Source: a virus. Taken from it: a DNA stretch of 64,000 nt. Numbering within the stretch: position 1 is the first letter of the stretch; every line of letters begins with the position of its first letter. Of the stretch, positions 1-7,295 are shown in pieces. The stretch lies in the IMG/VR virus record IMGVR_UViG_3300042396_000691, positions 1 through 64,000 of that record, one strand, 5' to 3'. Below the pieces are notes generated by a model. That model ran no database searches and was not told the DNA's origin. It saw nothing but the letters and a program-made list of their open reading frames with translations. Made by a program: the position numbers and the translations under genes.

Positions 1-2
1 CC

Positions 3-83
3 TTCCTCAAGTGGCGTATGAATAGTGAGATTGATCTATTACAGTCTTTAAATGGGCTAAAAATAAGCTTTGAAAGAGAGTAG
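3..83 (+). CDS. C-terminal end of an upstream gene (partial)
   Basis: An open frame enters from the window edge and stops at a TAG, giving 26 residues that end ISFERE. The window edge removes the start. It is probably the tail of a gene like its small neighbours, but with so few residues no family can be named. The following 65 bases up to the first promoter element hold nothing I recognise. Confidence 0.4.
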   Translation, partial: FLKWRMNSEIDLLQSLNGLKISFERE

Positions 84-149
84 GGCGAGTATTTACAAAA
101 AGGGTGGTAGCAAATATTCTTAGGGGCAAAAATAATTCTAAAATTTTGC

Positions 150-176
150 TAAATAATAAGACATGACAAACGAATA
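150..176 (+). promoter_or_regulatory. Bipartite promoter-like element, copy 1
   Basis: TAAATAA and CGAATA are separated by exactly 14 nt. It lies 48 nt before the start codon of the next gene. It is one of 13 copies in the window, all on the + strand and all just upstream of a gene. Confidence 0.75.
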
Positions 177-224
177 ATACAGTATGGCAAGGAAAGATAA
201 CACTAACACAAAGGAGAATGAAAG

Positions 225-422
225 ATGTATGTAAAAGCAAAAACGACAGAGGAAAAGTTGATCGACTTGGTTAAGGAGCTTGCTGGACATTTAGAAGATG
301 TCTACATTCAACCTGACTTTGATGAGAATGACTATGGGCAAAAACTTTGCAATAGAGCAAGAAGGTTTGCAAATAAGTCTGATAAAAGAAGAAACGAAAT
401 CTATAGGCAACAAGGAGAGTAA
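225..422 (+). CDS. Small charged protein, unknown
   Basis: A 65-residue charged, probably helical protein. The start follows an AAGGAG 8 nt upstream, and promoter copy 1 lies before it. The C-terminal third is Arg/Lys-rich (RARRFANKSDKRR). It is the first gene of a short operon with the next gene, which begins 2 nt after its stop. I do not recognise the family. Confidence 0.75.
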   Translation: MYVKAKTTEEKLIDLVKELAGHLEDVYIQPDFDENDYGQKLCNRARRFANKSDKRRNEIYRQQGE

Positions 423-424
423 AC

Positions 425-742
425 ATGGGTGCTTATGTATACAAACTTGCTGGTAGAAGAAACTACCTAGAGTTAAACATAGAGGGCAAGCAAGAATTAG
501 TATTCGAGCTTGAATATTGGTGGAAGCCTAGTTGGGGATTTAAAGATGAGTATAAGCCCAAAAATTATAAGTCTGTAGTTAATAGGTTAAAGAAGCAATT
601 CAAAGATGAACCTGTTCGCTTCATTAGATTTGCTGATGGTTATTGTGTCTTCAGAGTTACACATGACGATTTTACAGATGTTATTGATGATGAATTGGGA
701 AATGCGTGTTATCCAGCAGTTGATCCAAATTTAATTAAATAA
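425..742 (+). CDS. Unknown 105-aa protein
   Basis: It starts 2 nt after the previous stop and its AAGGAG lies inside the end of that gene, so the two are probably translated together. It has an aromatic stretch (EYWWKPSWGF, about residues 30-39) and a mixed alpha/beta look. No family recognised. Promoter copy 2 begins within its last codons. Confidence 0.75.
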   Translation: MGAYVYKLAGRRNYLELNIEGKQELVFELEYWWKPSWGFKDEYKPKNYKSVVNRLKKQFKDEPVRFIRFADGYCVFRVTHDDFTDVIDDELGNACYPAVDPNLIK

Positions 743-762
743 TTTGTATGCTTACACGAATA
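736..762 (+). promoter_or_regulatory. Bipartite promoter-like element, copy 2
   Basis: TAAATAA, 14 nt, CGAATA. It overlaps the end of the preceding gene and lies 39 nt before the next start. The sequence after CGAATA (AGTAAATAG) is nearly the same as in copy 5. Confidence 0.8.
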
Positions 763-801
763 AGTAAATAGACAATAGAACATTAACATAAGGAGATGAA
801 G

Positions 802-1269
802 ATGTATAAAGTGAGATTCCATTTAGCAAAGGGCGAGAACTATATGAAGTGGCAGATTACTGGCGATGCTTCACCTAATAAGCCAAGTGGCAAGCCATTC
901 TATTGCGACCCCTCTACTGTGTGTATACAGATGATTAATGCCAAGTTGGTCAATCATGTGGCTACAGCTACAAAGATCAAATGTGGAGGTAATAAGACTG
1001 TTTGTGCATGGATTTTATGTGAGAACCTAGTTGTTTACAGAGATGATACTACTGGGGGGAGAGCAAACATTAACCATATAAATAAAGTTGTGACAAAAAC
1101 ACACATGAAGTTGTCATACAATCCTAGAGTTGCACCTAACTGGCAAGGACATAACTCTACAAACATGGACAAGGCCGAGAACTTAAATATCTTTTCTTCT
1201 GGCAGAGAACTGTTCTATACATCGTCTTCTATTAGCTGTAAGTCTTCAATTGAACCAATTTGTATTTAA
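802..1269 (+). CDS. Unknown 155-aa protein
   Basis: Two in-frame ATGs occur. The first (796) directly abuts the AAGGAG, so the second (802), 6 nt after it, is the better start. The protein has several Cys and ends in a Ser-rich segment. It is the first gene after promoter copy 2. No family recognised. Confidence 0.7.
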   Translation: MYKVRFHLAKGENYMKWQITGDASPNKPSGKPFYCDPSTVCIQMINAKLVNHVATATKIKCGGNKTVCAWILCENLVVYRDDTTGGRANINHINKVVTKTHMKLSYNPRVAPNWQGHNSTNMDKAENLNIFSSGRELFYTSSSISCKSSIEPICI

Positions 1270-1281
1270 GGAGAATTAAAC

Positions 1282-1716
1282 ATGATTACATTCACAAAAG
1301 AGTATAGCGGTATAAGCAATACATATAGGTATAAGATTACAACCTTGAAAAAGGATGGACTAACAAGAACCGATTGGGTAGACATGGAAGATGTCTATGT
1401 CAAGCTTGTAGGTATTGAATCATGCAAAGAAGAAAAAAGGCTTGAGAAAAGAAAACCAGAGTATAAATTCAATGATACATACCAGTATGTAATTACTTGC
1501 AAAAGCATATTTGTATATGTACAAGGTAGGAACGAGAAGGAAGATAATAAGATTGCGATCATTAAAAGATGCTTCCCGCATATTCCTTTTCTAAACGATG
1601 TTGATCCAAAGGATATAAAAAAAGCAAGTTACTGGGGCAATAGTGATCGAATCTATATACATGATGGAAAGTTTTATAATTGTAAATATGCAATTATGCA
1701 AAAATATATTCCATAA
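1282..1716 (+). CDS. Unknown 144-aa protein
   Basis: An AAGGAG is placed normally before the ATG. The protein is Lys/Tyr-rich, contains a highly charged stretch (KEEKRLEKRKPEYK, about residues 50-63) and is mostly predicted beta strands by eye. It is in the same transcript as its two neighbours. I do not recognise it. Confidence 0.75.
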   Translation: MITFTKEYSGISNTYRYKITTLKKDGLTRTDWVDMEDVYVKLVGIESCKEEKRLEKRKPEYKFNDTYQYVITCKSIFVYVQGRNEKEDNKIAIIKRCFPHIPFLNDVDPKDIKKASYWGNSDRIYIHDGKFYNCKYAIMQKYIP

Positions 1717-1729
1717 CTAAGGAGGTTAA

Positions 1730-1954
1730 ATGTTGTACGAATTTAGAAATCCAATGCCAGTAGAAACCAATCTTGGTTATGGCTTGCTTGTGTATGTTCG
1801 AGATGGTGGAGCATTTTCAAATGATGTGTTCGCCATAGTTTCTGAAGTAGATGGAAAGCTTCGCCATTTTCGTAGTGGTCAATTTAGGTTCTTGCCTAAT
1901 CCTACTTTTGACATTGAAAATTTAGACAATATGCAAGAAAAGAAAGAAATTTAA
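1730..1954 (+). CDS. Unknown 74-aa protein
   Basis: It follows a strong AAGGAGG. The N-terminal part is beta-like with several Gly (NLGYGLLVYVRDGGAF) and the C-terminus is acidic then basic. It closes the operon begun at promoter copy 2, and copy 3 starts 9 nt after its stop. Family unknown. Confidence 0.75.
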   Translation: MLYEFRNPMPVETNLGYGLLVYVRDGGAFSNDVFAIVSEVDGKLRHFRSGQFRFLPNPTFDIENLDNMQEKKEI

Positions 1955-1962
1955 ATTCTTGT

Positions 1963-1989
1963 TAAATAAAAGTGCTGGCCAAACGAATA
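1963..1989 (+). promoter_or_regulatory. Bipartite promoter-like element, copy 3
   Basis: TAAATAA, 14 nt, CGAATA in a short intergenic gap, 28 nt before the next ATG. Confidence 0.8.
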
Positions 1990-2017
1990 GATATGTATAC
2001 CAACAAGGAGGATTAAA

Positions 2018-2317
2018 ATGAGTAAATTTGTAAGTGGCATTGATGTTGTTCGTGTTGATAGTGATAGCATAGCGGAAAAGTTTACCCTTAAAGAAAAATT
2101 GGGCAATGATAAGTGGACAGCGGAGAATTATAAGGGATTGCTCACAATTCTTGATCAAAAGAATATCTTTAAGATAAACTATGGAAAAATAAAGTTTGGT
2201 GACTACGCATACAATCCTTTTTCAGATTGCGTAATGTTAATTGATACTGAGGATGATCTTCCTTATGTGAATGATAACTATTACAAAGTTCAAAATTACA
2301 AGGAGAACAAACATTAA
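2018..2317 (+). CDS. Unknown 99-aa protein
   Basis: An AAGGAGG precedes the start. It is an acidic protein of mixed composition and first in the operon after promoter copy 3. Its TAA stop overlaps the apparent ATT start of the next gene. No family recognised. Confidence 0.75.
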   Translation: MSKFVSGIDVVRVDSDSIAEKFTLKEKLGNDKWTAENYKGLLTILDQKNIFKINYGKIKFGDYAYNPFSDCVMLIDTEDDLPYVNDNYYKVQNYKENKH

Positions 2318-2489
2318 AGTCATAACACTTAACGAGTGCTTGCAGTACATGGAATCAATTGGGTATAGGCTAGATGCAAGAGGACTTGGCGTTTTTATCT
2401 TTCGGCAAGAAAATAGAGAACTAACCTTAACATTGAGTGAACTAAGAGCAAAATTTAACAAGGAGAATAATCATGAACGATCAATTTAA
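2313..2489 (+). CDS. Unknown 58-aa protein, probable ATT start
   Basis: An AAGGAG sits 7 nt before an ATT (2313) and no ATG or GTG lies at the expected place. The only in-frame ATG is 42 nt further upstream, inside the previous gene and without a ribosome site. The product ends in a charged helix (ELRAKFNKENNHERSI). The family is unknown and the start choice is inference. Confidence 0.55.
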   Translation: MKVITLNECLQYMESIGYRLDARGLGVFIFRQENRELTLTLSELRAKFNKENNHERSI

Positions 2490-2721
2490 AGAAAAACTTA
2501 AAGGTATGATTCAGACTTTGCACGATTCATGCACAGAGGTCAAGTATGAATCTTGGGAACCATCTAAAGAAGGCTTTTCTGCTATGGTTAAAAATTTGCA
2601 AGAGATAGTCACATTACTTGGAAAAACATATATCCATATGTATATGTTAAACTTGAGAATTAAAGCACTTGAACAAGAATTTGCGTTTTCCAAATGCGAA
2701 GGAGTAGAAACAAATGAATGA
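2473..2721 (+). CDS. Unknown 82-aa helical protein
   Basis: It overlaps the previous gene by 17 nt, and the AAGGAG lies inside that gene. It reads as two or three amphipathic helices (MIQTLHDSCTEVKYESW near the N-terminus). Its stop overlaps the start of the next gene. No family recognised. Confidence 0.7.
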   Translation: MNDQFKEKLKGMIQTLHDSCTEVKYESWEPSKEGFSAMVKNLQEIVTLLGKTYIHMYMLNLRIKALEQEFAFSKCEGVETNE

Positions 2722-2884
2722 TTCAATTGTAAATGTACAGCTAACACCAGATGAGATATCCATGATAGCTAATAGCTTAAGCTATGAACTTAGTGTTCTT
2801 GGCAACAAAGGTATAGACCCTCCGTACAAAAAAGAATTAAAAAAGCTTTATGAAAGATTAAGCACTCTTGAGGATGAAATCTAA
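2714..2884 (+). CDS. Unknown 56-aa helical protein
   Basis: ATG 2714 overlaps the preceding stop and is preceded by GGAG. The 56 residues (start MNDSIVNVQLTPDE) look like a helix-loop-helix, with a Lys-rich second helix. The stop overlaps the next start as TAATG, which supports coupled translation. Unknown function. Confidence 0.65.
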   Translation: MNDSIVNVQLTPDEISMIANSLSYELSVLGNKGIDPPYKKELKKLYERLSTLEDEI

Positions 2885-3186
2885 TGATTGAAATCAAACA
2901 GGTAGGAAACCAATGGAGAATCAAAAGGGAAGAAGTGGGCAAAGGTTATGCTTATAGGGATATAGATAAAGTATATCTACATATACTTAGAGGCAGAATG
3001 AATGAGCATGGCGTTATCAATTGTGCTGATCTGTATATCTATGTGGATGGACATAACCCTGTTGATGATAAGCACATACGGAGTTTTAAGACTGGTGCTA
3101 CTTATATGAACATAGCTGCTCCAAACAATGAACTCTACTACAGTATGTATACAATCAAAGATCAAGTTTTTGGAAATAATTACTAA
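2884..3186 (+). CDS. Unknown 100-aa protein
   Basis: It shares an A with the previous stop (TAATG). It appears beta-rich, with a cluster of His, Asp and Tyr (YIYVDGHNPVDDKHI, about residues 56-70). It is the last gene of this operon, and promoter copy 4 begins 2 nt before the end of its stop codon. Unknown family. Confidence 0.75.
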   Translation: MIEIKQVGNQWRIKREEVGKGYAYRDIDKVYLHILRGRMNEHGVINCADLYIYVDGHNPVDDKHIRSFKTGATYMNIAAPNNELYYSMYTIKDQVFGNNY

Positions 3187-3210
3187 ATAATTTTAGGTGT
3201 GAAACGAATA
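3184..3210 (+). promoter_or_regulatory. Bipartite promoter-like element, copy 4
   Basis: TAAATAA, 14 nt, CGAATA. The TAA of the preceding stop codon forms part of the upstream half. A perfect 12-bp hairpin lies between this element and the next gene. Confidence 0.8.
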
Positions 3211-3233
3211 CTAAGTTAAGGGAAACGGCTTTG

Positions 3234-3262
3234 CGTGAACTAAGGGCGTTCCTTAGTTCACG
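3234..3262 (+). promoter_or_regulatory. 12-bp perfect leader hairpin
   Basis: CGTGAACTAAGG (3234-3245) is complementary over all 12 bases to 3251-3262, with loop GCGTT. No T-run follows, so it is not an intrinsic terminator. It sits in the 5' leader between promoter copy 4 and the gene at 3288. It could stabilise the transcript or act as an operator (inference). Confidence 0.75.
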
Positions 3263-3287
3263 ATGCTGGACTAACAAGGAGATTACT

Positions 3288-3560
3288 ATGAGCAACAGTA
3301 AGTTTACAAGAGATGAAAAAACCAGTTTGTTAATGGCGTGGGATATCGTTGCCTTGCGTGAAGATTTAAAGGCGAATGACTATCAAATGATTTGTGGCAT
3401 ATTAAGAGGCGATGGGTATCAAGCATATGACCTCATGACAGAAAAAGATTTTGATAATGAGTTTTATGAAAAATATGATGAACAAATTAAACATTCTACA
3501 AAAATTCTTCAGTTAGCCCATGTGTTGAATGGTGAACCAATTAATTTACTAAAAGTTTAA
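3288..3560 (+). CDS. Unknown 90-aa helical protein
   Basis: The start is set by an AAGGAG before ATG 3288. A longer frame would have to begin at a TTG inside the hairpin and is unlikely. The protein is acidic and helical, with a LREDLKANDYQMICGILRGDG segment broadly like small phage host-interaction proteins. No family recognised. Confidence 0.75.
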   Translation: MSNSKFTRDEKTSLLMAWDIVALREDLKANDYQMICGILRGDGYQAYDLMTEKDFDNEFYEKYDEQIKHSTKILQLAHVLNGEPINLLKV

Positions 3561-3573
3561 CAAGGAGAGCAAA

Positions 3574-3744
3574 ATGAGATTATCACTTAAATATGAACAG
3601 AAGTTAGAAAAAGATAAGTTCCTTGCTGTATTAGACATTGGCGTTATATCTACAGAGATATGCAGACTTAAGAATCTGCTTAGATCGATTGGCGTTAGTG
3701 CAGAAGATAAGAGTCTTGAAAAATTAAGATTGTGGAAAGACTAA
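3574..3744 (+). CDS. Unknown 56-aa protein
   Basis: An AAGGAG and an ATG at 3574 open a 56-residue frame starting MRLSLKYEQK. It is helical with a basic C-terminal half, and its stop is absorbed into promoter copy 5. Unknown function. Confidence 0.7.
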   Translation: MRLSLKYEQKLEKDKFLAVLDIGVISTEICRLKNLLRSIGVSAEDKSLEKLRLWKD

Positions 3745-3768
3745 ATAAAAATGTGTGTGAGGCGAATA
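3742..3768 (+). promoter_or_regulatory. Bipartite promoter-like element, copy 5
   Basis: TAAATAA, 14 nt, CGAATA, again using the TAA of the preceding stop codon. The next ATG is 38 nt downstream. Confidence 0.8.
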
Positions 3769-3806
3769 AGTAAATAGGGATAACAACATTAAACAAGGAG
3801 AGTAAC

Positions 3807-3992
3807 ATGGCAGACAATCAGAATAAAACAGTACCAGTATCATTATCAATATGGCAATTAAAAATATTGCTTGAAGCTACCAACTACTTTTTGGATGCAC
3901 TTGAGGATGACGAAGAAACACAGTTTGTGGCAGATAAGTATGATGTTGCAGAAATAAATAAACTTTTAGAAAGGCTGGTGGCAAATGATTAA
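3807..3992 (+). CDS. Unknown 61-aa acidic protein
   Basis: An AAGGAG is well placed. The protein is helical and acidic in the middle (FLDALEDDEET). Its stop overlaps the next start by 8 nt. Unknown family. Confidence 0.7.
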   Translation: MADNQNKTVPVSLSIWQLKILLEATNYFLDALEDDEETQFVADKYDVAEINKLLERLVAND

Positions 3993-4170
3993 GAAAAAGT
4001 TTTGTGCGAATAATCATGAAATTATAAAACTTGGAGATGAAATTTACAAGCTCATCAAGAATCATGGTTATGATTTCCAAGACAGCATCGTATCGCTGGA
4101 ACGACTCAACGATTTTGTTGAAGGTATAGTTAATGACGAAAAAAATAAGGAGAATACAGATGACAGATAA
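3985..4170 (+). CDS. Unknown 61-aa helical protein
   Basis: It starts inside the end of the previous gene. The N-terminus is basic (MIKKKFCANN), followed by two probable helices. It overlaps the next gene by 11 nt. A CGAATA at 4007 inside it lacks the upstream half-site. Unknown. Confidence 0.65.
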   Translation: MIKKKFCANNHEIIKLGDEIYKLIKNHGYDFQDSIVSLERLNDFVEGIVNDEKNKENTDDR

Positions 4171-4372
4171 AGATAAAGAAAAACTTGAAGAGTGGCAAGC
4201 AGATGTAACTGATCTTGAGCATTATCCAAATCAAATGACATTACATCTTATGAGTGTTGGAAGTTGTGAAACAATTGAAGATTACTTTTTTAATATTAAA
4301 GAAGTATTGAATGAATGCGAAGAACTTACAAAGGAATTGAAAAAAATACTTAAGAAAGATAAAGGAGTATAA
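4160..4372 (+). CDS. Unknown 70-aa coiled protein
   Basis: AAGGAG before ATG 4160 fixes the start; an upstream ATG at 4133 has no such site. The C-terminus is a strongly charged helix (ECEELTKELKKILKKDKGV) that could form a coiled coil. Unknown function. Confidence 0.7.
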   Translation: MTDKDKEKLEEWQADVTDLEHYPNQMTLHLMSVGSCETIEDYFFNIKEVLNECEELTKELKKILKKDKGV

Positions 4373-4374
4373 CA

Positions 4375-4764
4375 ATGATTAAAGACGATACAAAATATGA
4401 TTGGAAGTTTTGTTTTAGTGATGGTGGAAATGGTCATAGCCTATGGCTTGATAGAAACACCAATAGATACACAATTAAAGATCAATCTGGCGATAAACCG
4501 CATTTAACAGATGATGGCGTTCTTTGGATAAGTAATGGATTTGTAAATGTTCATATTTATAACGATAAGCTAGGTACTGATTTTAAAGTAGAAAAACCAA
4601 GAGATGGAAGCACAAAGGGTAGTTGCTATTGTGTTTTTGATTTTGGTATTCGTGTAGCTAAAGAGCTTGGTATGGAACTTACATTTAGTGGCGAACTTAA
4701 GAAACTCGAACCTCTGTTTTGTCTTACCAGTAGTAAAGGAGTTAGCAATGAACTTAACCGATAG
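4375..4764 (+). CDS. Unknown 129-aa protein
   Basis: It begins 2 nt after the previous stop with an AAGGAG. It is beta-rich, with aromatic and Gly-rich turns (FCFSDGGNGHSLWLDRNT). Its C-terminal end overlaps the next gene. I do not recognise it. Confidence 0.75.
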   Translation: MIKDDTKYDWKFCFSDGGNGHSLWLDRNTNRYTIKDQSGDKPHLTDDGVLWISNGFVNVHIYNDKLGTDFKVEKPRDGSTKGSCYCVFDFGIRVAKELGMELTFSGELKKLEPLFCLTSSKGVSNELNR

Positions 4765-4912
4765 ACAGCGTGAAATTATAAGGGTAGTCCTTAGTTATTG
4801 CTTGGCTAACTATGACGAGCTTAATGAGTGCTTATATCCAGATGAAACCGAAATTTTGAATGAAATACAATACTCTGAAATTTCAGACATATTATTAAAC
4901 ATAAGGAGATAG
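4748..4912 (+). CDS. Unknown 54-aa helical protein
   Basis: An AAAGGAG precedes ATG 4748. The first residues (MNLTDRQREIIRVVLSYCLA) look like a short helical module. It overlaps the preceding gene by 17 nt. Unknown function. Confidence 0.65.
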   Translation: MNLTDRQREIIRVVLSYCLANYDELNECLYPDETEILNEIQYSEISDILLNIRR

Positions 4913-4913
4913 C

Positions 4914-5183
4914 ATGAAAAAAGAACAAAAGTCTTATATCTATACTGTCTGGCCTAATAGTGGTAATGCCGTAACTCTATGGTTATACTCTAAGGCATCA
5001 AAAAGAGTTGACAATACAACAAATGTATACCTACAAGGGGATGATGCAGCTTTATTTCTTAAGGAAGTAAAAGAGACTGAAGATGTTTGGGAAAACAGTA
5101 CAGATATGACCAAAGATATCTTAAAGCGTAATTTCGAGAGCATAGAAGGTCATGTTTCTTATATAATTTCGCAATATTTCTAA
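4914..5183 (+). CDS. Unknown 89-aa protein
   Basis: It starts 1 nt after the previous stop with AAGGAG. It looks like beta strands followed by an acidic helix. Last gene before promoter copy 6. No family recognised. Confidence 0.7.
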   Translation: MKKEQKSYIYTVWPNSGNAVTLWLYSKASKRVDNTTNVYLQGDDAALFLKEVKETEDVWENSTDMTKDILKRNFESIEGHVSYIISQYF

Positions 5184-5190
5184 ATTTGAT

Positions 5191-5217
5191 TGAATAATTT
5201 GGCAGATGAAACGAATA
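5191..5217 (+). promoter_or_regulatory. Bipartite promoter-like element, copy 6
   Basis: TGAATAA (one change from consensus), 14 nt, CGAATA. The next ATG is 50 nt downstream. Confidence 0.75.
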
Positions 5218-5267
5218 AGTAAGTATGGAGATTTAAAACAAAATGTTAAATATACAAGGAGAGTGAA

Positions 5268-5630
5268 ATGATAGAAGAACATGAACAAGAATATAGTGAA
5301 CAGTATGAAGATGGTTTTAAAACAGTATTAAAATTCTTTTCTGCTGAAAATGAAAAACAATGCGAAAGAATTTTATACAAGTACACAAATTGTGGTGCTT
5401 GGATTGAATTTAAGGACTGGGGCATTAGACTTGGTTCTATTGTAGAAGGTTCAGACGAAGGAACTGATGTCTTTGAACTTAAGTATGACAAAGACTTCTC
5501 AGAAGAAACTATTCAAAAAGCAATAGATGAGATTGAAGAACAAGCAGATTCAATCTGGAAGTATGCAAACGAAATTGGTGAAGATGGACAGACAGATGAA
5601 GAAAATGGGCTTGATTTCCCAACTTTATAA
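5268..5630 (+). CDS. Unknown 120-aa acidic protein
   Basis: AAGGAG precedes the ATG. It is strongly acidic throughout (for example EEHEQEYSEQYEDG at the N-terminus), like many phage proteins that bind basic host factors or mimic DNA, but that is only a resemblance. First gene after promoter copy 6. Confidence 0.75.
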   Translation: MIEEHEQEYSEQYEDGFKTVLKFFSAENEKQCERILYKYTNCGAWIEFKDWGIRLGSIVEGSDEGTDVFELKYDKDFSEETIQKAIDEIEEQADSIWKYANEIGEDGQTDEENGLDFPTL

Positions 5631-5640
5631 GGAGAATAAC

Positions 5641-5919
5641 ATGGATCGCAGACGATGGACTCACAAAATTACAAGGATTAGTAAGTATGGCTGGATGGAT
5701 GGCAAATGGTTACAAACTCCATCATGGACAGGCACTCTTGATGAGTGCATAAATAAGGCTCGCAAGATGGCAGACGATCTCAATGCTAATGGTGAAGTCT
5801 TTACCATTAAAGTTTTGCCAAGAAAAAAAGGTGAAGCTGTACTGAAAATACACAGTATAAACACCAAAGAGAGAGAACCAAGAATAATGAATCAACATGA
5901 ACAAGACCACTACATTTAA
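5641..5919 (+). CDS. Unknown 92-aa basic protein
   Basis: Start chosen at ATG 5641, 6 nt after AAGGAG; an upstream ATG in frame has none. The N-terminus is basic and aromatic (MDRRRWTHKITRISKYGW), with a helix around residues 33-50. Unknown. Confidence 0.7.
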   Translation: MDRRRWTHKITRISKYGWMDGKWLQTPSWTGTLDECINKARKMADDLNANGEVFTIKVLPRKKGEAVLKIHSINTKEREPRIMNQHEQDHYI

Positions 5920-5929
5920 GGAGAATAAC

Positions 5930-6211
5930 ATGATTAAAACTAGAGATAAATTATTGGCAGATGTAAAGAAGTTTGTATCTAAGTACTGTGATACTGCTGT
6001 ATATACCGCAGAGGAATGGCAAAAGAAAGAAAGTCAATGTCATTTCGGTGAGGTTGTATTTGTCGCAGAGGGTGAGCTTTATTACGCTCTAAATGGTCAG
6101 CATGGGCGAAAAGAAAAGGATGCGATCATTAAGATAGCTAGGAAACACCAATGCTATATCGAAAAGGGTTTCGGTTGGTCGTGGCACTTTTGTAGTGTAG
6201 AGGGATTATAA
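5930..6211 (+). CDS. Unknown 93-aa protein
   Basis: ATG 5930 follows AAGGAG. It has several Trp, His and Cys (a GWSWHFCSV segment near the C-terminus). One base separates it from the next gene. Unknown. Confidence 0.7.
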   Translation: MIKTRDKLLADVKKFVSKYCDTAVYTAEEWQKKESQCHFGEVVFVAEGELYYALNGQHGRKEKDAIIKIARKHQCYIEKGFGWSWHFCSVEGL

Positions 6212-6212
6212 A

Positions 6213-6446
6213 ATGGATTACACACATAAGATATCTAATCTTGGCGATGGCTATCCATATGAAGGTGAGATCATCATAGATAATGAAAAGAATATTTTGA
6301 GATGTATTAGCGTATCAAATATTCACTTGGAGCGATGGGAAAGGAACTGGGTATATGCTCTTTGCGAACCAGTAACTTTGCCTTTGAATAGAAAAGCTAT
6401 TGAAAAACTTTACGATGTAAGGAGTATTAAATGCTTAAAAAATTAA
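6213..6446 (+). CDS. Unknown 77-aa protein
   Basis: It is preceded by a GAGGG site in the end of the previous gene. It reads as beta strands with several Trp. It overlaps the next gene by 16 nt. Unknown. Confidence 0.65.
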   Translation: MDYTHKISNLGDGYPYEGEIIIDNEKNILRCISVSNIHLERWERNWVYALCEPVTLPLNRKAIEKLYDVRSIKCLKN

Positions 6447-6742
6447 AAAGGATTGGGCGAGGTCAGAATCGTTATTCTGTTTATGACAATGAAGGTATAA
6501 AAAAACAAAACTATTATGTTTTAGCAAATAGCCATAGTGCTGCTGATTATAAAGTTAAGCAACAATTCGGTGAATATGCTAAAGCTGGTTGGGAAATAAG
6601 CACAAAAGATTGGGAATGGATGACAGAAGACCAAGAAATTATTGTGCAACCATCTAAAGTTAAACAGTTATTTGCATCTTCTATTCTATTATCTATAGCA
6701 ATGGTCGTATCTGCTGGTTTATACAATGTATTTTTTAAATAG
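6431..6742 (+). CDS. Tail-anchored membrane protein, unknown
   Basis: 103 residues. The first three quarters are soluble and Lys-rich; residues about 79-100 form one hydrophobic segment (FASSILLSIAMVVSAGLYNV) ending at the C-terminus, as in tail-anchored proteins. It overlaps its neighbour and is preceded by AAGGAG. Function unknown. Confidence 0.7.
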   Translation: MLKKLKRIGRGQNRYSVYDNEGIKKQNYYVLANSHSAADYKVKQQFGEYAKAGWEISTKDWEWMTEDQEIIVQPSKVKQLFASSILLSIAMVVSAGLYNVFFK

Positions 6743-6752
6743 GAGTTTAATC

Positions 6753-6956
6753 ATGGCAAGAGTAAAAATGGTTTTAGAACTAGACTTTGAGGTAATACAA
6801 AAGACTAAGGCGAGCATTTTAAATCTTGCTATGAGTCTTAGTGAGGGCGAGAGAGAACCATTAAGTGTAGTAATGAACATACTAGATTCAATACAAGATC
6901 AAGCAATTGATAACACAGGCAACAATTACACAGTTAAACAGGTATACGGATCATAG
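6753..6956 (+). CDS. Unknown 67-aa protein
   Basis: An AGGAG precedes ATG 6753. A helical protein with a beta-like N-terminus (MARVKMVLELDFEV). It ends 6 nt before the tRNA, so the two may share a transcript. Unknown. Confidence 0.65.
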   Translation: MARVKMVLELDFEVIQKTKASILNLAMSLSEGEREPLSVVMNILDSIQDQAIDNTGNNYTVKQVYGS

Positions 6957-6962
6957 TTCTAT

Positions 6963-7036
6963 GGAATCGTAGCTCAATCTGGCAGAGCAATTTGCTCATA
7001 ACAAATCGGTTGCTGGTTCAAATCCAGCCGATTCCA
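6963..7036 (+). tRNA. tRNA with CAU anticodon (Met, or Ile2 if modified)
   Basis: A complete 74-nt cloverleaf. The acceptor GGAATCG pairs with CGATTCC (discriminator A), D-arm GCTC/GAGC, anticodon stem ATTTG/CAAAT with loop CTCATAA, T-arm GCTGG/CCAGC with loop TTCAAAT. The CCA end is not encoded. The paired position 1-72 and AT-rich anticodon stem argue against an initiator tRNA. A CAU tRNA reads AUG, or AUA if the host lysidine enzyme modifies it, which would suit this AT-rich genome. Confidence 0.95.
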
Positions 7037-7037
7037 C

Positions 7038-7064
7038 TAAATTAATCAACCTGTCATGCGAATA
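7038..7064 (+). promoter_or_regulatory. Bipartite promoter-like element, copy 7
   Basis: TAAATTA, 14 nt, CGAATA, beginning 2 nt after the tRNA. The next start is 75 nt downstream, the longest leader of the set apart from the hairpin leader of copy 4. Confidence 0.75.
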
Positions 7065-7139
7065 AGTATATGTAAGGATGGCAGAGATATGGATAAGCTT
7101 TAGTCTTATATTAAAGGCACACTACAGTAAGGAGAAAAA

Positions 7140-7295
7140 ATGATTGATGAAAAAGACATTGAGAATTTTGTAAAGTTAAACAGATGGGATCTTGCTCATC
7201 TTGCCATTAAACATAATGAAACTGAATTAGATAAGCTGCGTGAAGAAGTAAAGATGCTGCGTGAACAATTAAAATTACTTAAGGAGATCAAATGA
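7140..7295 (+). CDS. Short coiled-coil protein (51 aa)
   Basis: AAGGAG then ATG 7140. The second half is a Leu/Lys/Glu heptad-like helix (LDKLREEVKMLREQLKLL), a probable coiled coil. Its stop overlaps the next start (ATGA). Unknown role. Confidence 0.65.
   Translation: MIDEKDIENFVKLNRWDLAHLAIKHNETELDKLREEVKMLREQLKLLKEIK

Noticed and set aside
4007-4012. A CGAATA inside the gene at 3985, and others at 37786, 46236 and 47898.
   Set aside because: The upstream TAAATAA is missing at the required distance in all of them.
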